Positions 19,138-28,240 are shown, numbered from the stretch's first letter. The stretch is 36,173 nt of DNA from Flavihumibacter sp. CACIAM 22H1 (GCF_001601815.1 NZ_LUKG01000006.1:33914-70086), one strand, 5' to 3'. Notes: a model not told the origin generated them from the sequence alone. A program made the numbers and translations.

Positions 19138-20559
19138 ATGAAAGAATACCCCTTTCGACAGGATAAAGAGGATATGGAGGAATTATTGAGGTTGTATAAC
19201 GACAGGAAATCCGGCCGTTCCAGCAGCTTTCTCGATGAGGAATCCTTCGAAAAAATCATTAATTATTTTGATGAGAAAGAAGATTTGGCCCAAGCGCAGG
19301 AAGCCTGCGACATGGGGGTAGAGCAGTTTCCCTACTCTTCTGCACTGCTTTTCCGCAAAGCGGATATCCTCATTGCTACCCGTAAATACCGGGATGCACT
19401 GGATGTGCTGGACCTGGCAGAATTGCTGGATAGCAGAGATATTGATCTATACATACTTCGTACCGACGCCTACCTTGCCCTGGATGAGCAGGAAAAAGCA
19501 ATTCATCTGCTAGAGAATGCATTGCAGGAATTTGAAGGGGAAGAGCGGATTGAACTGCTTTTTGAACTGGCAGATGTCTACGACGATTACGAACAGTTTG
19601 AAAAGATTTTTGATTGTCTCCAACTAATCCTGGAACAGGAGCCTACCAATGAGGAAGCGCTATACAAAATCTGTTTCTGGACAGATTTTACCGGACGAAA
19701 TGAAGAAAGTATACGCCTGCACCAGAAAATTCTCGATGAACACCCCTACAATGAACTGGCCTGGTTTAACCTGGCTGCCGCCTACCAGGGGCTCAAACTT
19801 TATGAAAAAGCAATCGATGCCTATAAATACGCTATTACTATAGATGAGAAATTTGACTATGCCTACCGCAATATGGGCGATGCCTATATCCGCCTTCGTA
19901 AATTCAAAGAGGCTATTGACGTATTGGAGAAAGTGCTGGAACTATCCAGGCCAGAAGATGTAATTTTTGAGGCAATTGGGCATTGCTATGATAAACTTAA
20001 GAACTATGCGCAGGCACGGATTTATTACCGTAAAGCTGTTCACCTGAATCCGGACGACAGCAAATTATACTACAAAATTGCCTGTACCTATATTAATGAA
20101 GAACAATGGCCCCAGGCTGTAAAACAACTGGAAACAGCGATGCAGATCCATAAATCGGTTCCTGAATTTAACCTTGCTATGGGAGAGTGTAAAGTTCAAC
20201 TGGGAGAAACGAGGGATGCGATCTTTTATTTTTCCAATGTGGTACGGTCGCGTCCTAAAAGTGTGCAGGGCTGGGAGGCATTGATCCGGTGTTTGTACCT
20301 GAATAAGTTTTACGAGGAGGCAATGGAACAGGTGATGGCTGCCCTGCAGCATACCGACGGTAAACCCTTGTTCATTTACTATAAAAGTGCCATCCTCTTT
20401 GCGTTGGGTAAATCCAAGGAAGCCCTGCTCTACCTCGAACGAGGGCTTCAGAAAGCGCCCAAACAGTTAAAGGAATTTGTGGCGCTACACCCTACTATAC
20501 TGCAAAATCAGCTGGTAGTTGACCTCCTGGCAAGACATCGGAAATCAGGAAAAGCATAA
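19138..20559 (+). CDS. tetratricopeptide repeat protein
   Basis: 473 aa; successive TPR-type helices (LAWFNLAAAYQGLKLYEKAIDAYKYAITIDEKFDYAYRNMGDAYIRLRKFKEAIDVLEKVLEL...). Confidence 0.92.
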   Translation: MKEYPFRQDKEDMEELLRLYNDRKSGRSSSFLDEESFEKIINYFDEKEDLAQAQEACDMGVEQFPYSSALLFRKADILIATRKYRDALDVLDLAELLDSRDIDLYILRTDAYLALDEQEKAIHLLENALQEFEGEERIELLFELADVYDDYEQFEKIFDCLQLILEQEPTNEEALYKICFWTDFTGRNEESIRLHQKILDEHPYNELAWFNLAAAYQGLKLYEKAIDAYKYAITIDEKFDYAYRNMGDAYIRLRKFKEAIDVLEKVLELSRPEDVIFEAIGHCYDKLKNYAQARIYYRKAVHLNPDDSKLYYKIACTYINEEQWPQAVKQLETAMQIHKSVPEFNLAMGECKVQLGETRDAIFYFSNVVRSRPKSVQGWEALIRCLYLNKFYEEAMEQVMAALQHTDGKPLFIYYKSAILFALGKSKEALLYLERGLQKAPKQLKEFVALHPTILQNQLVVDLLARHRKSGKA

Positions 20560-20611
20560 TGTGGCGGCTGTTTCCTATTTTTGCGCGGTTTCTCTACAAA
20601 AAAAAGTGTAA

Positions 20612-21382
20612 ATGAATTTTAACTTATCGCAGATTCCGGAACGGGTAGCCAAACCCCGTAAGAGCGGAATTACCATGGTTATGGATAAGGGGCTGAGTAT
20701 TGAAGAAGCAAAAAATTTCCTCAGTGTAGCCCACCCGCACGTAGATATTATAAAGTTGGGATTCGGAACCTCCTTTGTTACCCCTAATCTCCGGGAAAAA
20801 ATAGAAGTTTATAAATCCTTCAACCTGCCCGTTTACTTCGGGGGTACCCTATTCGAAGCCTTCCTGATCCGTAATCAGTTTGAAGATTTTATTGCCGTCT
20901 GCAAAGATTATGCAATTGATTATATGGAAGTAAGCGACGGGTCGATTACCATTCCACATGCAGAAAAATGCGGTTATATAGAGAAATTGACCAAGCATGG
21001 CACGGTTTTGAGCGAAGTGGGCAGCAAGGATGCAGCACATATCATCCCGCCTTATAAGTGGATAGAACTGATGCGGGCGGAATTGGAAGCCGGATCAAGC
21101 TATGTTATTGCGGAAGCCAGGGAAGCAGGTAATGTGGGCATTTACAGGGGAAGTGGGGAAGTACGGGAAGGATTGGTACAGGAAATCCTGACCCAGATAC
21201 CTGAAGAAAAAATTATCTGGGAAGCACCGCAAAAAGCACAGCAACTCTACTTTATAGAACTGATTGGCTGTAATGTAAACCTGGGAAATATTGCCCCCTC
21301 CGAAATGATTTCGCTGGAAGCCATGCGGGTAGGTTTACGGGGAGATACATTCCATCTTTTCCTGAATAAAGAAATGGCCTGA
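20612..21382 (+). CDS. phosphosulfolactate synthase (ComA family)
   Basis: 256 aa; KPRKSGITMVMDKGLSIEEAKNFLSVAHPHVDIIKLGFGTSFV, VYFGGTLFEAF, YMEVSDGSITIPHAEKCGYIEKL, EVGSKD, VIAEAREAGNVGIY. Confidence 0.88.
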   Translation: MNFNLSQIPERVAKPRKSGITMVMDKGLSIEEAKNFLSVAHPHVDIIKLGFGTSFVTPNLREKIEVYKSFNLPVYFGGTLFEAFLIRNQFEDFIAVCKDYAIDYMEVSDGSITIPHAEKCGYIEKLTKHGTVLSEVGSKDAAHIIPPYKWIELMRAELEAGSSYVIAEAREAGNVGIYRGSGEVREGLVQEILTQIPEEKIIWEAPQKAQQLYFIELIGCNVNLGNIAPSEMISLEAMRVGLRGDTFHLFLNKEMA

Positions 21383-22119
21383 TGCGGTTATTCGGATTAA
21401 TCGGCTATCCACTTAGTCATTCTTTTTCAAAAAAATATTTCACCGAAAAATTTGAAAAGGAAGGTGTGGAGGCGTTGTATGAAAACTATCCGATTTCTTC
21501 CATTGAGCAATTTTCCGGCTTGCTGGCCCAGCAACCAGCACTGGAAGGCATCAATGTAACTATTCCCTATAAAGAAGCGGTTATTCCTTTTTTACACAAG
21601 CAATCCGAGGTCGTAAAAAAAACCGGCGCCTGCAATTGCATCCGCATTCGAAATGGTGTGCTGGAAGGTTTTAATACGGACGTGGTCGGGTTTGAACAAT
21701 CGCTCCTGAAATCGCTCGATACCGATCATAACAGGGCATTGGTATTGGGAACCGGTGGCGCTTCCAAGGCAGTTCAATATGTTTTGGAAAAACTCGGCAT
21801 ACCTTTTACCCTGGTGAGCCGGAAAGCAGATCCGTCGACGGGCAGTAAAACCTATGCAGAACTGAGCTTTTCGGAACAGCAAGCTGCCAGGTTGTGGATC
21901 AACACAACACCGCTTGGAATGTTTCCGGATATAACAACCTGTCCGCCGATGCAGTATGACAGCATCACCCCCCGCCATTATTTGTATGATTTGGTGTATA
22001 ATCCTGCCGAAACAGCTTTTCTCACCAACGGGAAAGACAGGGGGGCTATCATTGAAAATGGGAAGGACATGCTACTGATACAGGCAGAAGAAGGCTGGAA
22101 GATCTGGAATTCGGACTAA
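21382..22119 (+). CDS. aroE: shikimate dehydrogenase
   Basis: 245 aa; LFGLIGYPLSHSFSKKYF, GINVTIPYKEAVIPFL, NCIRIRNGVLEGFNTDVVGF, LGTGGASKAV; start overlaps upstream stop by 1 nt. Confidence 0.94.
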   Translation: MRLFGLIGYPLSHSFSKKYFTEKFEKEGVEALYENYPISSIEQFSGLLAQQPALEGINVTIPYKEAVIPFLHKQSEVVKKTGACNCIRIRNGVLEGFNTDVVGFEQSLLKSLDTDHNRALVLGTGGASKAVQYVLEKLGIPFTLVSRKADPSTGSKTYAELSFSEQQAARLWINTTPLGMFPDITTCPPMQYDSITPRHYLYDLVYNPAETAFLTNGKDRGAIIENGKDMLLIQAEEGWKIWNSD

Positions 22120-22556
22120 AGCGGCTGCCTGGTTAATTCTTCTTTGGCGCGTACCGGCAATGCGGCAACTTTTTTGGCTGTATAGTTATAGCAAACCATG
22201 GCCGTTTTGGCCAATGCCACCAATACGGGCTTATCAGGTCCCTGCTTTTCCAACTGGTAATAGAGTTCAAATCCCACGCGGCTGAATTCGGTGGCTGCCA
22301 GTTTTACCAGAACCGTATCTCCATAGAATAATTCCTGCCGGAATTCGATTGCTGCATCACTCATTATCAGGCCAACTCCTTCCATGTTCAATTCAGTGTA
22401 GCCGGCTTTGCGCAAAAATTGAATCCTGGCTTCATGAAGCATGCTTAAAATGGTATCGTTGCCCACATGACCGCCGTAATTCAAATCGGTTATACGAACC
22501 GGTATCGCTGTTTCAAAATGAAAATCAGGGGGCATTGCCAGCTTAATTCTTGCCAT
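22116..22556 (-). CDS. thioesterase family protein (4HBT / hot-dog fold)
   Basis: 146 aa; VRITDLNYGGHVGNDTILSMLHEARIQFLRKAGY. Confidence 0.85.
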   Translation of the reverse strand: MARIKLAMPPDFHFETAIPVRITDLNYGGHVGNDTILSMLHEARIQFLRKAGYTELNMEGVGLIMSDAAIEFRQELFYGDTVLVKLAATEFSRVGFELYYQLEKQGPDKPVLVALAKTAMVCYNYTAKKVAALPVRAKEELTRQPL

Positions 22557-22567
22557 GGTGAAAATGC

Positions 22568-23416
22568 TTATTGTTCCTCCAGGATTTCTTTAAAATGGAG
22601 CAGGTCGAACAGGTTTCCCGGATCGGGTATGTAATGTGATTGCAGCAACTGTTTTTCAATGCTGCTAAAGGGATGATTCAGGGCATTATAAGATTCGTTG
22701 GTATTGGTAAGCTCATAGTATACAGGCGCGTATTTTGCCGAAAGGCGAACCTGGTTTCCGTTTTGCGAAGCAACCCGGATATACCGCAAATCTCTTTGTT
22801 GAACCGGAAGGCTTTGCAGGGAAGAAAAATTCATTTGCCTGGAAATTTCCTGCTGCCAGTTACTGCTTTGATGAGCAGCATAAAGGGCCAGCCTTTTAAC
22901 CATTGAATAGCCTGGATCTTTTCGTTTGGAGGAGCGGCCGGGCCTGTTGCCGGGAAGCGCTGGCCCGACATTGGACTCGACAGGAGCCGAATCGGTAAAA
23001 ACGGTGTTTTCGGCGGGGCTGTTAACCCCGGGTGGAAGGGCCGGTGCTGCTTTTTCTGCCGGAATGGGAAGGGCTGCCGTGGTTAATTCATCGGCCCCTG
23101 AAAAGGACCGGCTGCTGACCAGCCAGACGATACAACCAATAACCGCTGCCGCCGCACCATAACGGACCAGGTAGGGAAAGAGCGGGCGAACCGGAACATC
23201 GCCCCGTTTAAAAGCAGGTACCGGCGTTTCCTTCTCAATAGCAGCTGCAATGGTGCTCCAGGCAGCAGCTGGTGGCGTTGCTTCCATAGATTCCATACGC
23301 AGGGCCAATCTTTTTTCGGCATTTACTTCTTTTAATTCCCGGGATACAATTTCCCAGGAGCCGGGTGGTGGACTAGCCTCCCATTGGTTCATTCTATTGC
23401 TCAGCGGATCCATCAT
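22568..23416 (-). CDS. putative anti-sigma-factor-like membrane protein
   Basis: 282 aa, single TM (YGAAAAVIGCIVWLVSS), directly downstream of the ECF sigma gene with 4 nt overlap. Confidence 0.6.
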   Translation of the reverse strand: MMDPLSNRMNQWEASPPPGSWEIVSRELKEVNAEKRLALRMESMEATPPAAAWSTIAAAIEKETPVPAFKRGDVPVRPLFPYLVRYGAAAAVIGCIVWLVSSRSFSGADELTTAALPIPAEKAAPALPPGVNSPAENTVFTDSAPVESNVGPALPGNRPGRSSKRKDPGYSMVKRLALYAAHQSSNWQQEISRQMNFSSLQSLPVQQRDLRYIRVASQNGNQVRLSAKYAPVYYELTNTNESYNALNHPFSSIEKQLLQSHYIPDPGNLFDLLHFKEILEEQ

Positions 23417-23964
23417 TTGTTGGCTTGTTTACGTTGTTCTCCTAAAAAGCCGGCAACCTTTTTTTGCAAAATGGCTTTTGCCCTGGCCAATTGCGATTTG
23501 CTGGTTCCTTCACTTATGGAAAGGAGCTCGCCAATTTCTTTATGTGAATATCCTTCAATCACATATAAATTAAATACAGCCCGATAACCGGGCGATAATT
23601 CCTGTACCAACTGCACAATATCCCGTTCGGCCAACTGGTCGAGTACAGAAACGGAAGCATCTTCAATACCTCTTTCTTCCTGGTCCGAGATACTGTTCAT
23701 GTGCACCTTTTTGCGGTATTGCTCGATGGATGTATTTACAAAAACACGCCTCATCCAGCCTTCAAATGAGCCTTCGTGTCTGAACTTGTCCAGGTTTCGG
23801 AAAACTTTAATAAAACCCTCCTGCAACAAATCCTGGGCATCATCATTATTTCCGGCATACCGTAAGCATACCGCATACATTTTGGGTGCATACTTGCGGT
23901 AAAGTGCTTCCTGCATTTTAGGTTCACCTGCAATACTACCTTTGATTAAGTCGCTATCATTCAT
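23413..23964 (-). CDS. RNA polymerase sigma factor, sigma-70 (ECF) family
   Basis: From Met at 23964: MNDSDLIKGSIAGEPKMQEALYRKYAPKMYAVCLRYAGNNDDAQDLLQEGFIKVFRNL...GYRAVFNLYVIEGYSHKEIGELLSISEGTSKSQLARAKAIL. Confidence 0.93.
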   Translation of the reverse strand: MNDSDLIKGSIAGEPKMQEALYRKYAPKMYAVCLRYAGNNDDAQDLLQEGFIKVFRNLDKFRHEGSFEGWMRRVFVNTSIEQYRKKVHMNSISDQEERGIEDASVSVLDQLAERDIVQLVQELSPGYRAVFNLYVIEGYSHKEIGELLSISEGTSKSQLARAKAILQKKVAGFLGEQRKQANK

Positions 23965-24548
23965 AGTTTGGTTGCCTGTTCTACTAAAAAATCCACCAGT
24001 TGGTCGGTGGCTTTTCGGCGGTGACTGTATACCTGTTTCTCTTCCAGCGACATATCGGCGAAACACCGGGATGCACCTTCCGGAATAAACACCGGGTCGT
24101 ATCCGAATCCCCGGTTTCCGCTGGGGTGTTCACTGATCCTGCCTTCACAAATTCCTTCAAATTGATATTCCTTTCCGTCTAAAATTAAGGAAATGACCGT
24201 TCTGAAGCGGGCGCTTCGGTCTTTTTCCTGCCCAAGCTTTTCCAATAGAAGCCGGATATTTTCTTCCGCGCTCGCATCCGGGCCCGCGAAGCGGGCGGTT
24301 TTGACACCCGGGGCTCCCTTTAATGCAGTCACTTCCAATCCGGTATCTTCGCTAAAGCAGTTCCTTCCTGTTAAGCGGTGGATTACACCCGATTTTTCGC
24401 GGGCATTCTCTTCCAAACTGGGATGAGGCTCGGGAATATCCTGCCCGATACCTGCTTCCTCCAGTGTTTTTAACTGAATATCAATCGGTAATAAAGGCCG
24501 GATTTCTTCTATTTTATGACGATTATTGGTGGCAAAAATTAACTCCAT
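23961..24548 (-). CDS. rdgB: RdgB/HAM1 family non-canonical purine NTP pyrophosphatase (XTP/dITP diphosphatase)
   Basis: 195 aa; MELIFATNNRHKIEEIRPLL, SLEENAREKSGVIHRLTG, SEDTGLEVTALKGAPGVKTARFAG, GFGYDPVFIPEG. Confidence 0.95.
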   Translation of the reverse strand: MELIFATNNRHKIEEIRPLLPIDIQLKTLEEAGIGQDIPEPHPSLEENAREKSGVIHRLTGRNCFSEDTGLEVTALKGAPGVKTARFAGPDASAEENIRLLLEKLGQEKDRSARFRTVISLILDGKEYQFEGICEGRISEHPSGNRGFGYDPVFIPEGASRCFADMSLEEKQVYSHRRKATDQLVDFLVEQATKL

Positions 24549-24568
24549 CGGTGATTAAGGTTTTGTTG

Positions 24569-25126
24569 TTAGATACCAAGCATTGCTTTCAAGCCCTCCC
24601 ATAGTTGTCGTTTAAGCGGTTTTACAGCTTCACTGCTCTGGTTTAACTGGTCAAGGCCGGGCGCTATCATATAAGCTACCGAATTTATGCGGGTAGGGCT
24701 GAGCAGGGGCGTATCGGCCGGGAGGCCGGCCGGAACAATGCCGGTAAAGTTCAATAGAAGCTCGGGCAGCAGTTCTTCGGTCAGTTGAGCCAGATCGGGA
24801 GTTTGTTTGGCCAGGTTCACAATAGCAATGTCTGCTGCATTCAGTTGGCAGGCTTTCAGCACGGATCCCAGAAATTCAAAAGCCGTTTCGGAAATATGCA
24901 CTGCCTCTGGGTAGTGAACCAGCACTACAAAGCGCCGGCTGTTCCGACCGAGAAATTGTATGGGCGGCGGCGGTGTAGGAGCTGTTTCGGGATGGGGGCC
25001 GGGAGCGGGCGCTTCTGCAATGGGGAAGGCGCCTGATGGCCGGGCGCTGTCACCTGTAAGAACAAGACTGGAGGAATAGAGTCCGGCCAGTTGTGTTCCG
25101 GTAAGCTTAATAGAGTTCAATGACAT
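24569..25126 (-). CDS. hypothetical protein with proline-rich linker (possible HolD/psi-like)
   Basis: Met at 25126 (MSLNSIKLTGTQLAGLYSSSLVL...); the upstream ORF extension to 25426 overlaps ilvE and was rejected. Confidence 0.6.
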   Translation of the reverse strand: MSLNSIKLTGTQLAGLYSSSLVLTGDSARPSGAFPIAEAPAPGPHPETAPTPPPPIQFLGRNSRRFVVLVHYPEAVHISETAFEFLGSVLKACQLNAADIAIVNLAKQTPDLAQLTEELLPELLLNFTGIVPAGLPADTPLLSPTRINSVAYMIAPGLDQLNQSSEAVKPLKRQLWEGLKAMLGI

Positions 25127-25148
25127 GAAAAATTCCGGGAATTTAGTG

Positions 25149-25162
25149 CTAACAATTGTTAG
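25149..25162. repeat. perfect 14-bp palindrome CTAACAATTGTTAG in divergent intergenic region (candidate operator)
   Basis: Sequence equals its own reverse complement. Confidence 0.6.
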
Positions 25163-25228
25163 TAATTTAGGCTGAGTAGTTTGGTTACCCAGTAAATTCG
25201 TTGTTTCTTTGCAGCAAATGTACCAAAT

Positions 25229-26293
25229 ATGATTGCAGCATTTGATATATCGGTTACTAAAATTGAACGTAGCCGCCTGAACGAAACGCCACTGGAAAAT
25301 ATCCCCTTTGGCCGCTATTTTACAGATCATATGCTGGAGGCTGAATATGCTGATGGTGAATGGAAATCGGTTGAAATTAAGCCCTACCAGCCCTTGAGTT
25401 TGGATCCTTCCCTGGCCGCGCTTCATTATGGACAGGCAATTTTTGAGGGAATTAAAGCCTACCGGGATGAGGCTGGAAATGCGTTTGTTTTCCGCCCCTA
25501 CGATAATTACCGCCGCTTCAATACCTCAGCCGCCAGGATGAATATGCCGGAAGTGCCGGAAGAACTTTTTATGGAGGGAATGCGGAAGCTTATTTCCCTG
25601 GATAAGAATTGGATTCCGACTATTAAGGAGCACTCTCTTTATATCCGCCCCTTTATGTTTGCGACCGATACCATGTTGGGCGTTCGTCCTTCTGCCACTT
25701 ATAAGTTCCTGATAATTCTGAGTCCAACCGGCCCGTATTTCGCCGCTCCCATGAAAATTCTGGTGGAGGAACATTATACAAGAGCTGCGCCGGGTGGTGT
25801 TGGTTTTGCGAAAAATGCGGGTAATTACGGAGGCAGCATGCTGGCTGTGACGGAAGCGCAGAAACAAGGCTATGACCAGGTATTATGGACCGATGCGTTC
25901 GAACATAAATGGCTGCAGGAAGTAGGCATGATGAATGTGTTTTTTATCATCAATGGCACCGCCGTAACCCCTTCCCTGGAAGAAGGCACCATCCTGCACG
26001 GGGTAACCCGCGATAGTGTGCTGACGGTATTAAAGGAGATGGGGTTAAAAGTGGAAGAGCGCCGGATTAATATCGACGAATTGCTGGCAGCGTATGGCAA
26101 AGGGCAATTGCAGGAAGTGTTCGGAACTGGTACTGCAGCGGTTATTTCCATGGTGAAAGAACTGAAATACAAAGAGTTTCAGATGAGTTTTAATGTTGAT
26201 AACAGTCCTGTTGCCAAAGAAGTGAAAGAACGCCTTACGGCTATCAGGGAAGGTAAAACCGCTGATTTACATCAGTGGATGTGGAAAGTTTAG
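25229..26293 (+). CDS. ilvE: branched-chain amino acid aminotransferase
   Basis: 354 aa; LHYGQAIFEGIKAYRDEAGNAFVFRPYDNYRRFNTSAARM, VGFAKNAGNYGGSMLAVTEAQKQGYDQVLWTDA, EVFGTGTAAVIS. Confidence 0.95.
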   Translation: MIAAFDISVTKIERSRLNETPLENIPFGRYFTDHMLEAEYADGEWKSVEIKPYQPLSLDPSLAALHYGQAIFEGIKAYRDEAGNAFVFRPYDNYRRFNTSAARMNMPEVPEELFMEGMRKLISLDKNWIPTIKEHSLYIRPFMFATDTMLGVRPSATYKFLIILSPTGPYFAAPMKILVEEHYTRAAPGGVGFAKNAGNYGGSMLAVTEAQKQGYDQVLWTDAFEHKWLQEVGMMNVFFIINGTAVTPSLEEGTILHGVTRDSVLTVLKEMGLKVEERRINIDELLAAYGKGQLQEVFGTGTAAVISMVKELKYKEFQMSFNVDNSPVAKEVKERLTAIREGKTADLHQWMWKV

Positions 26294-26301
26294 AATTTAA
26301 T

Positions 26302-26332
26302 TTTGTTTTTTCGGTAAGGGGTTCTACCTTTG
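26302..26332 (+). promoter_or_regulatory. Bacteroidota-type promoter upstream of rpsL
   Basis: TTTG (26302-26305), 19 nt spacer, TACCTTTG (26325-26332) matching TTG-N19-TAnnTTTG. Confidence 0.75.
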
Positions 26333-26356
26333 CCGTCCCAAATAAATAAGGTTAGA

Positions 26357-26743
26357 ATGCCTACAATTCAGCAATTAGTAAGAAAAGGTAGAGAAATCAT
26401 CAAGGCAAAAAGCAAGTCCAGAGCGCTGGATGCTTGTCCTCAACGCAGAGGTGTTTGTACCCGTGTGTACACCACTACGCCAAAAAAACCGAACTCTGCA
26501 CTTCGTAAAGTAGCCAAGGTTCGTTTAACTAATAAAGTAGAAGTGATCGCCTATATTCCGGGTGAAGGTCATAATCTGCAGGAACACTCGATTGTTCTTA
26601 TCCGTGGTGGTCGTGTGAAGGATTTGCCAGGTGTACGTTACCATATTGTTCGTGGTAGCCTTGATACAGCCGGTGTGAAAGACAGAAAGCAGAGCCGTTC
26701 TAAATACGGAACTAAGAGAGACAAACAAACTGGTAAAAAATAA
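26357..26743 (+). CDS. rpsL: 30S ribosomal protein S12
   Basis: [59 protein letters not shown]...; start at 26357. Confidence 0.98.
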   Translation: MPTIQQLVRKGREIIKAKSKSRALDACPQRRGVCTRVYTTTPKKPNSALRKVAKVRLTNKVEVIAYIPGEGHNLQEHSIVLIRGGRVKDLPGVRYHIVRGSLDTAGVKDRKQSRSKYGTKRDKQTGKK

Positions 26744-26760
26744 TATAAAATAGTTCTCCG

Positions 26761-27228
26761 ATGCGTAAAGCACAAGCCAAAAAACTTCCTCTGGCGCCCG
26801 ATGCCAGGTACAATGATAAACTGGTTACCCGTTTTGTCAACAATATCATGTGGCAAGGGAAAAAAAGCGTAGCCTTTGAAATTTTCTATGATGCCGTTGA
26901 CAAGGTGAGCAAAATCACCAATGAAGATGGGTATGAAATCTGGAAAAGAGCAATTGCCAACGTAACGCCTGCTGTTGAGGTACGTAGCCGTCGTATCGGT
27001 GGTGCAACCTTCCAGATTCCTTCTGAGGTTCGTCCGGATAGAAAAATTTCCTTAAGCATTAAGTGGCTGATCCGTTTCAGTCGTGAGCGTAATGGCCGTA
27101 GTATGGCTGATAAGCTGGCGAATGAGATCGTTGCTGCCAGCAAAGGTGAAGGTGGAGCTTTCAAAAAGAAAGAAGATACACACCGTATGGCTGAAGCAAA
27201 CAAGGCATTCTCACATTTCCGCATCTAA
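26761..27228 (+). CDS. rpsG: 30S ribosomal protein S7
   Basis: 155 aa; [38 protein letters not shown]... [19 protein letters not shown]. Confidence 0.98.
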   Translation: MRKAQAKKLPLAPDARYNDKLVTRFVNNIMWQGKKSVAFEIFYDAVDKVSKITNEDGYEIWKRAIANVTPAVEVRSRRIGGATFQIPSEVRPDRKISLSIKWLIRFSRERNGRSMADKLANEIVAASKGEGGAFKKKEDTHRMAEANKAFSHFRI

Positions 27229-27252
27229 CAACATTCTAACATACCTTTTCGT

Positions 27253-27288
27253 AACCGGTCTGTCTTGGGCAGACCGGTTTTTTTTGTG
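27253..27288 (+). terminator. strong rho-independent terminator after rpsG
   Basis: AACCGGTCTG-tcttggg-CAGACCGGTT perfect 10 bp stem followed by a T-run. Confidence 0.9.
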
Positions 27289-27352
27289 CCTGTCGGTTAT
27301 ACATATTTCGTACTTTCATCGTCCTATAATAACTACCCAAAAACAGAATGCT

Positions 27353-28234
27353 ATGTCTACCAGAAGAAGCTTCCTGAAGCAGGCTGCCCTGCTTACCCCG
27401 GCTGCTTTAGCCTTACCCGATTTGTTATTTGCAGAGAAAAAGCTACGATCTGTAGGAATTCAATTGTATACATTGAGAGACCTGGTTGCCAAAGACCCCC
27501 GATCTACCATTGAGCAGGTAGCGGCGGCAGGGTATAAGGAGGTGGAATTGTATGGGTTTGGCGGTGGAAAATTCTTTGGAATTCCGGTAGCAGAGCTTGC
27601 TTCTTTTATGTCCAATTTGGGCCTCTCTGTGCCAAGTGGCCATTATATGCCGTCCAAGTTTTTATTCACAGAAGAGGATGCGGGAAAGGCCGAATTAGAG
27701 GAACATATCCAGGCAGCCCTTACTATGAAGAGCAGTTATCTTACCATTCCCTATTTACCCGGAGATAAAAGAGCCAACCTGGATGATTATAAGAAGATTG
27801 CCGCAAAATTGAATATTGCCGGGGAAGCTTGCAAAAAAGCAGGTATTCAGCTGGCTTACCATAACCATGATTTTGAGTTTACCAATCATGGCGGACAAAC
27901 GGGGTACGATCTGATGACTTCAGCAACTGATGCCGACCTGGTTAAATGGGAATTAGACCTCTACTGGGTTGTGTATGCCGGGCTGGATCCGGTTCAGCTC
28001 TTTACAAAATTAAAAGGGCGGGTTCCGATGTGGCATGTAAAGGACATGGATAAAGCCAATCGTTCGCAAAACACCGAAATAGGTAATGGAACGATCGATT
28101 GGAAACGGATTTTTAAGGCCGCTAAAACCTCCGGCTTGAAGCATTTCTTTGTTGAACAGGAAAACAACTATGCACCGGATTATATTAAAAGCATCCAGCG
28201 CAGCATTGGGTTTATTAAAGGAAACCTGGTATAA
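27353..28234 (+). CDS. Tat-exported sugar phosphate isomerase/epimerase (xylose isomerase-like TIM barrel)
   Basis: Met at 27353; MSTRRSFLKQAALLTPAALALP Tat motif; VGIQLYTLRDL, AYHNHDFEF, WELDLYWVVYAG, MWHVKDMD, FFVEQENN. Confidence 0.9.
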   Translation: MSTRRSFLKQAALLTPAALALPDLLFAEKKLRSVGIQLYTLRDLVAKDPRSTIEQVAAAGYKEVELYGFGGGKFFGIPVAELASFMSNLGLSVPSGHYMPSKFLFTEEDAGKAELEEHIQAALTMKSSYLTIPYLPGDKRANLDDYKKIAAKLNIAGEACKKAGIQLAYHNHDFEFTNHGGQTGYDLMTSATDADLVKWELDLYWVVYAGLDPVQLFTKLKGRVPMWHVKDMDKANRSQNTEIGNGTIDWKRIFKAAKTSGLKHFFVEQENNYAPDYIKSIQRSIGFIKGNLV

Positions 28235-28240
28235 GGTATA

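Noticed and set aside
25127-25426. 100-residue N-terminal extension of the 24569 minus-strand ORF
   Set aside because: Overlaps the ilvE 5' coding region and its promoter; Met at 25126 gives a sensible protein
26357-26743. Possible streptomycin-resistance substitutions in S12
   Set aside because: The PKKPNSA and [10 protein letters not shown] segments look wild type
27083-27352. Extension of the Tat-isomerase ORF into rpsG and its terminator
   Set aside because: A Tat signal starts at Met 27353 and a strong terminator lies in the extension
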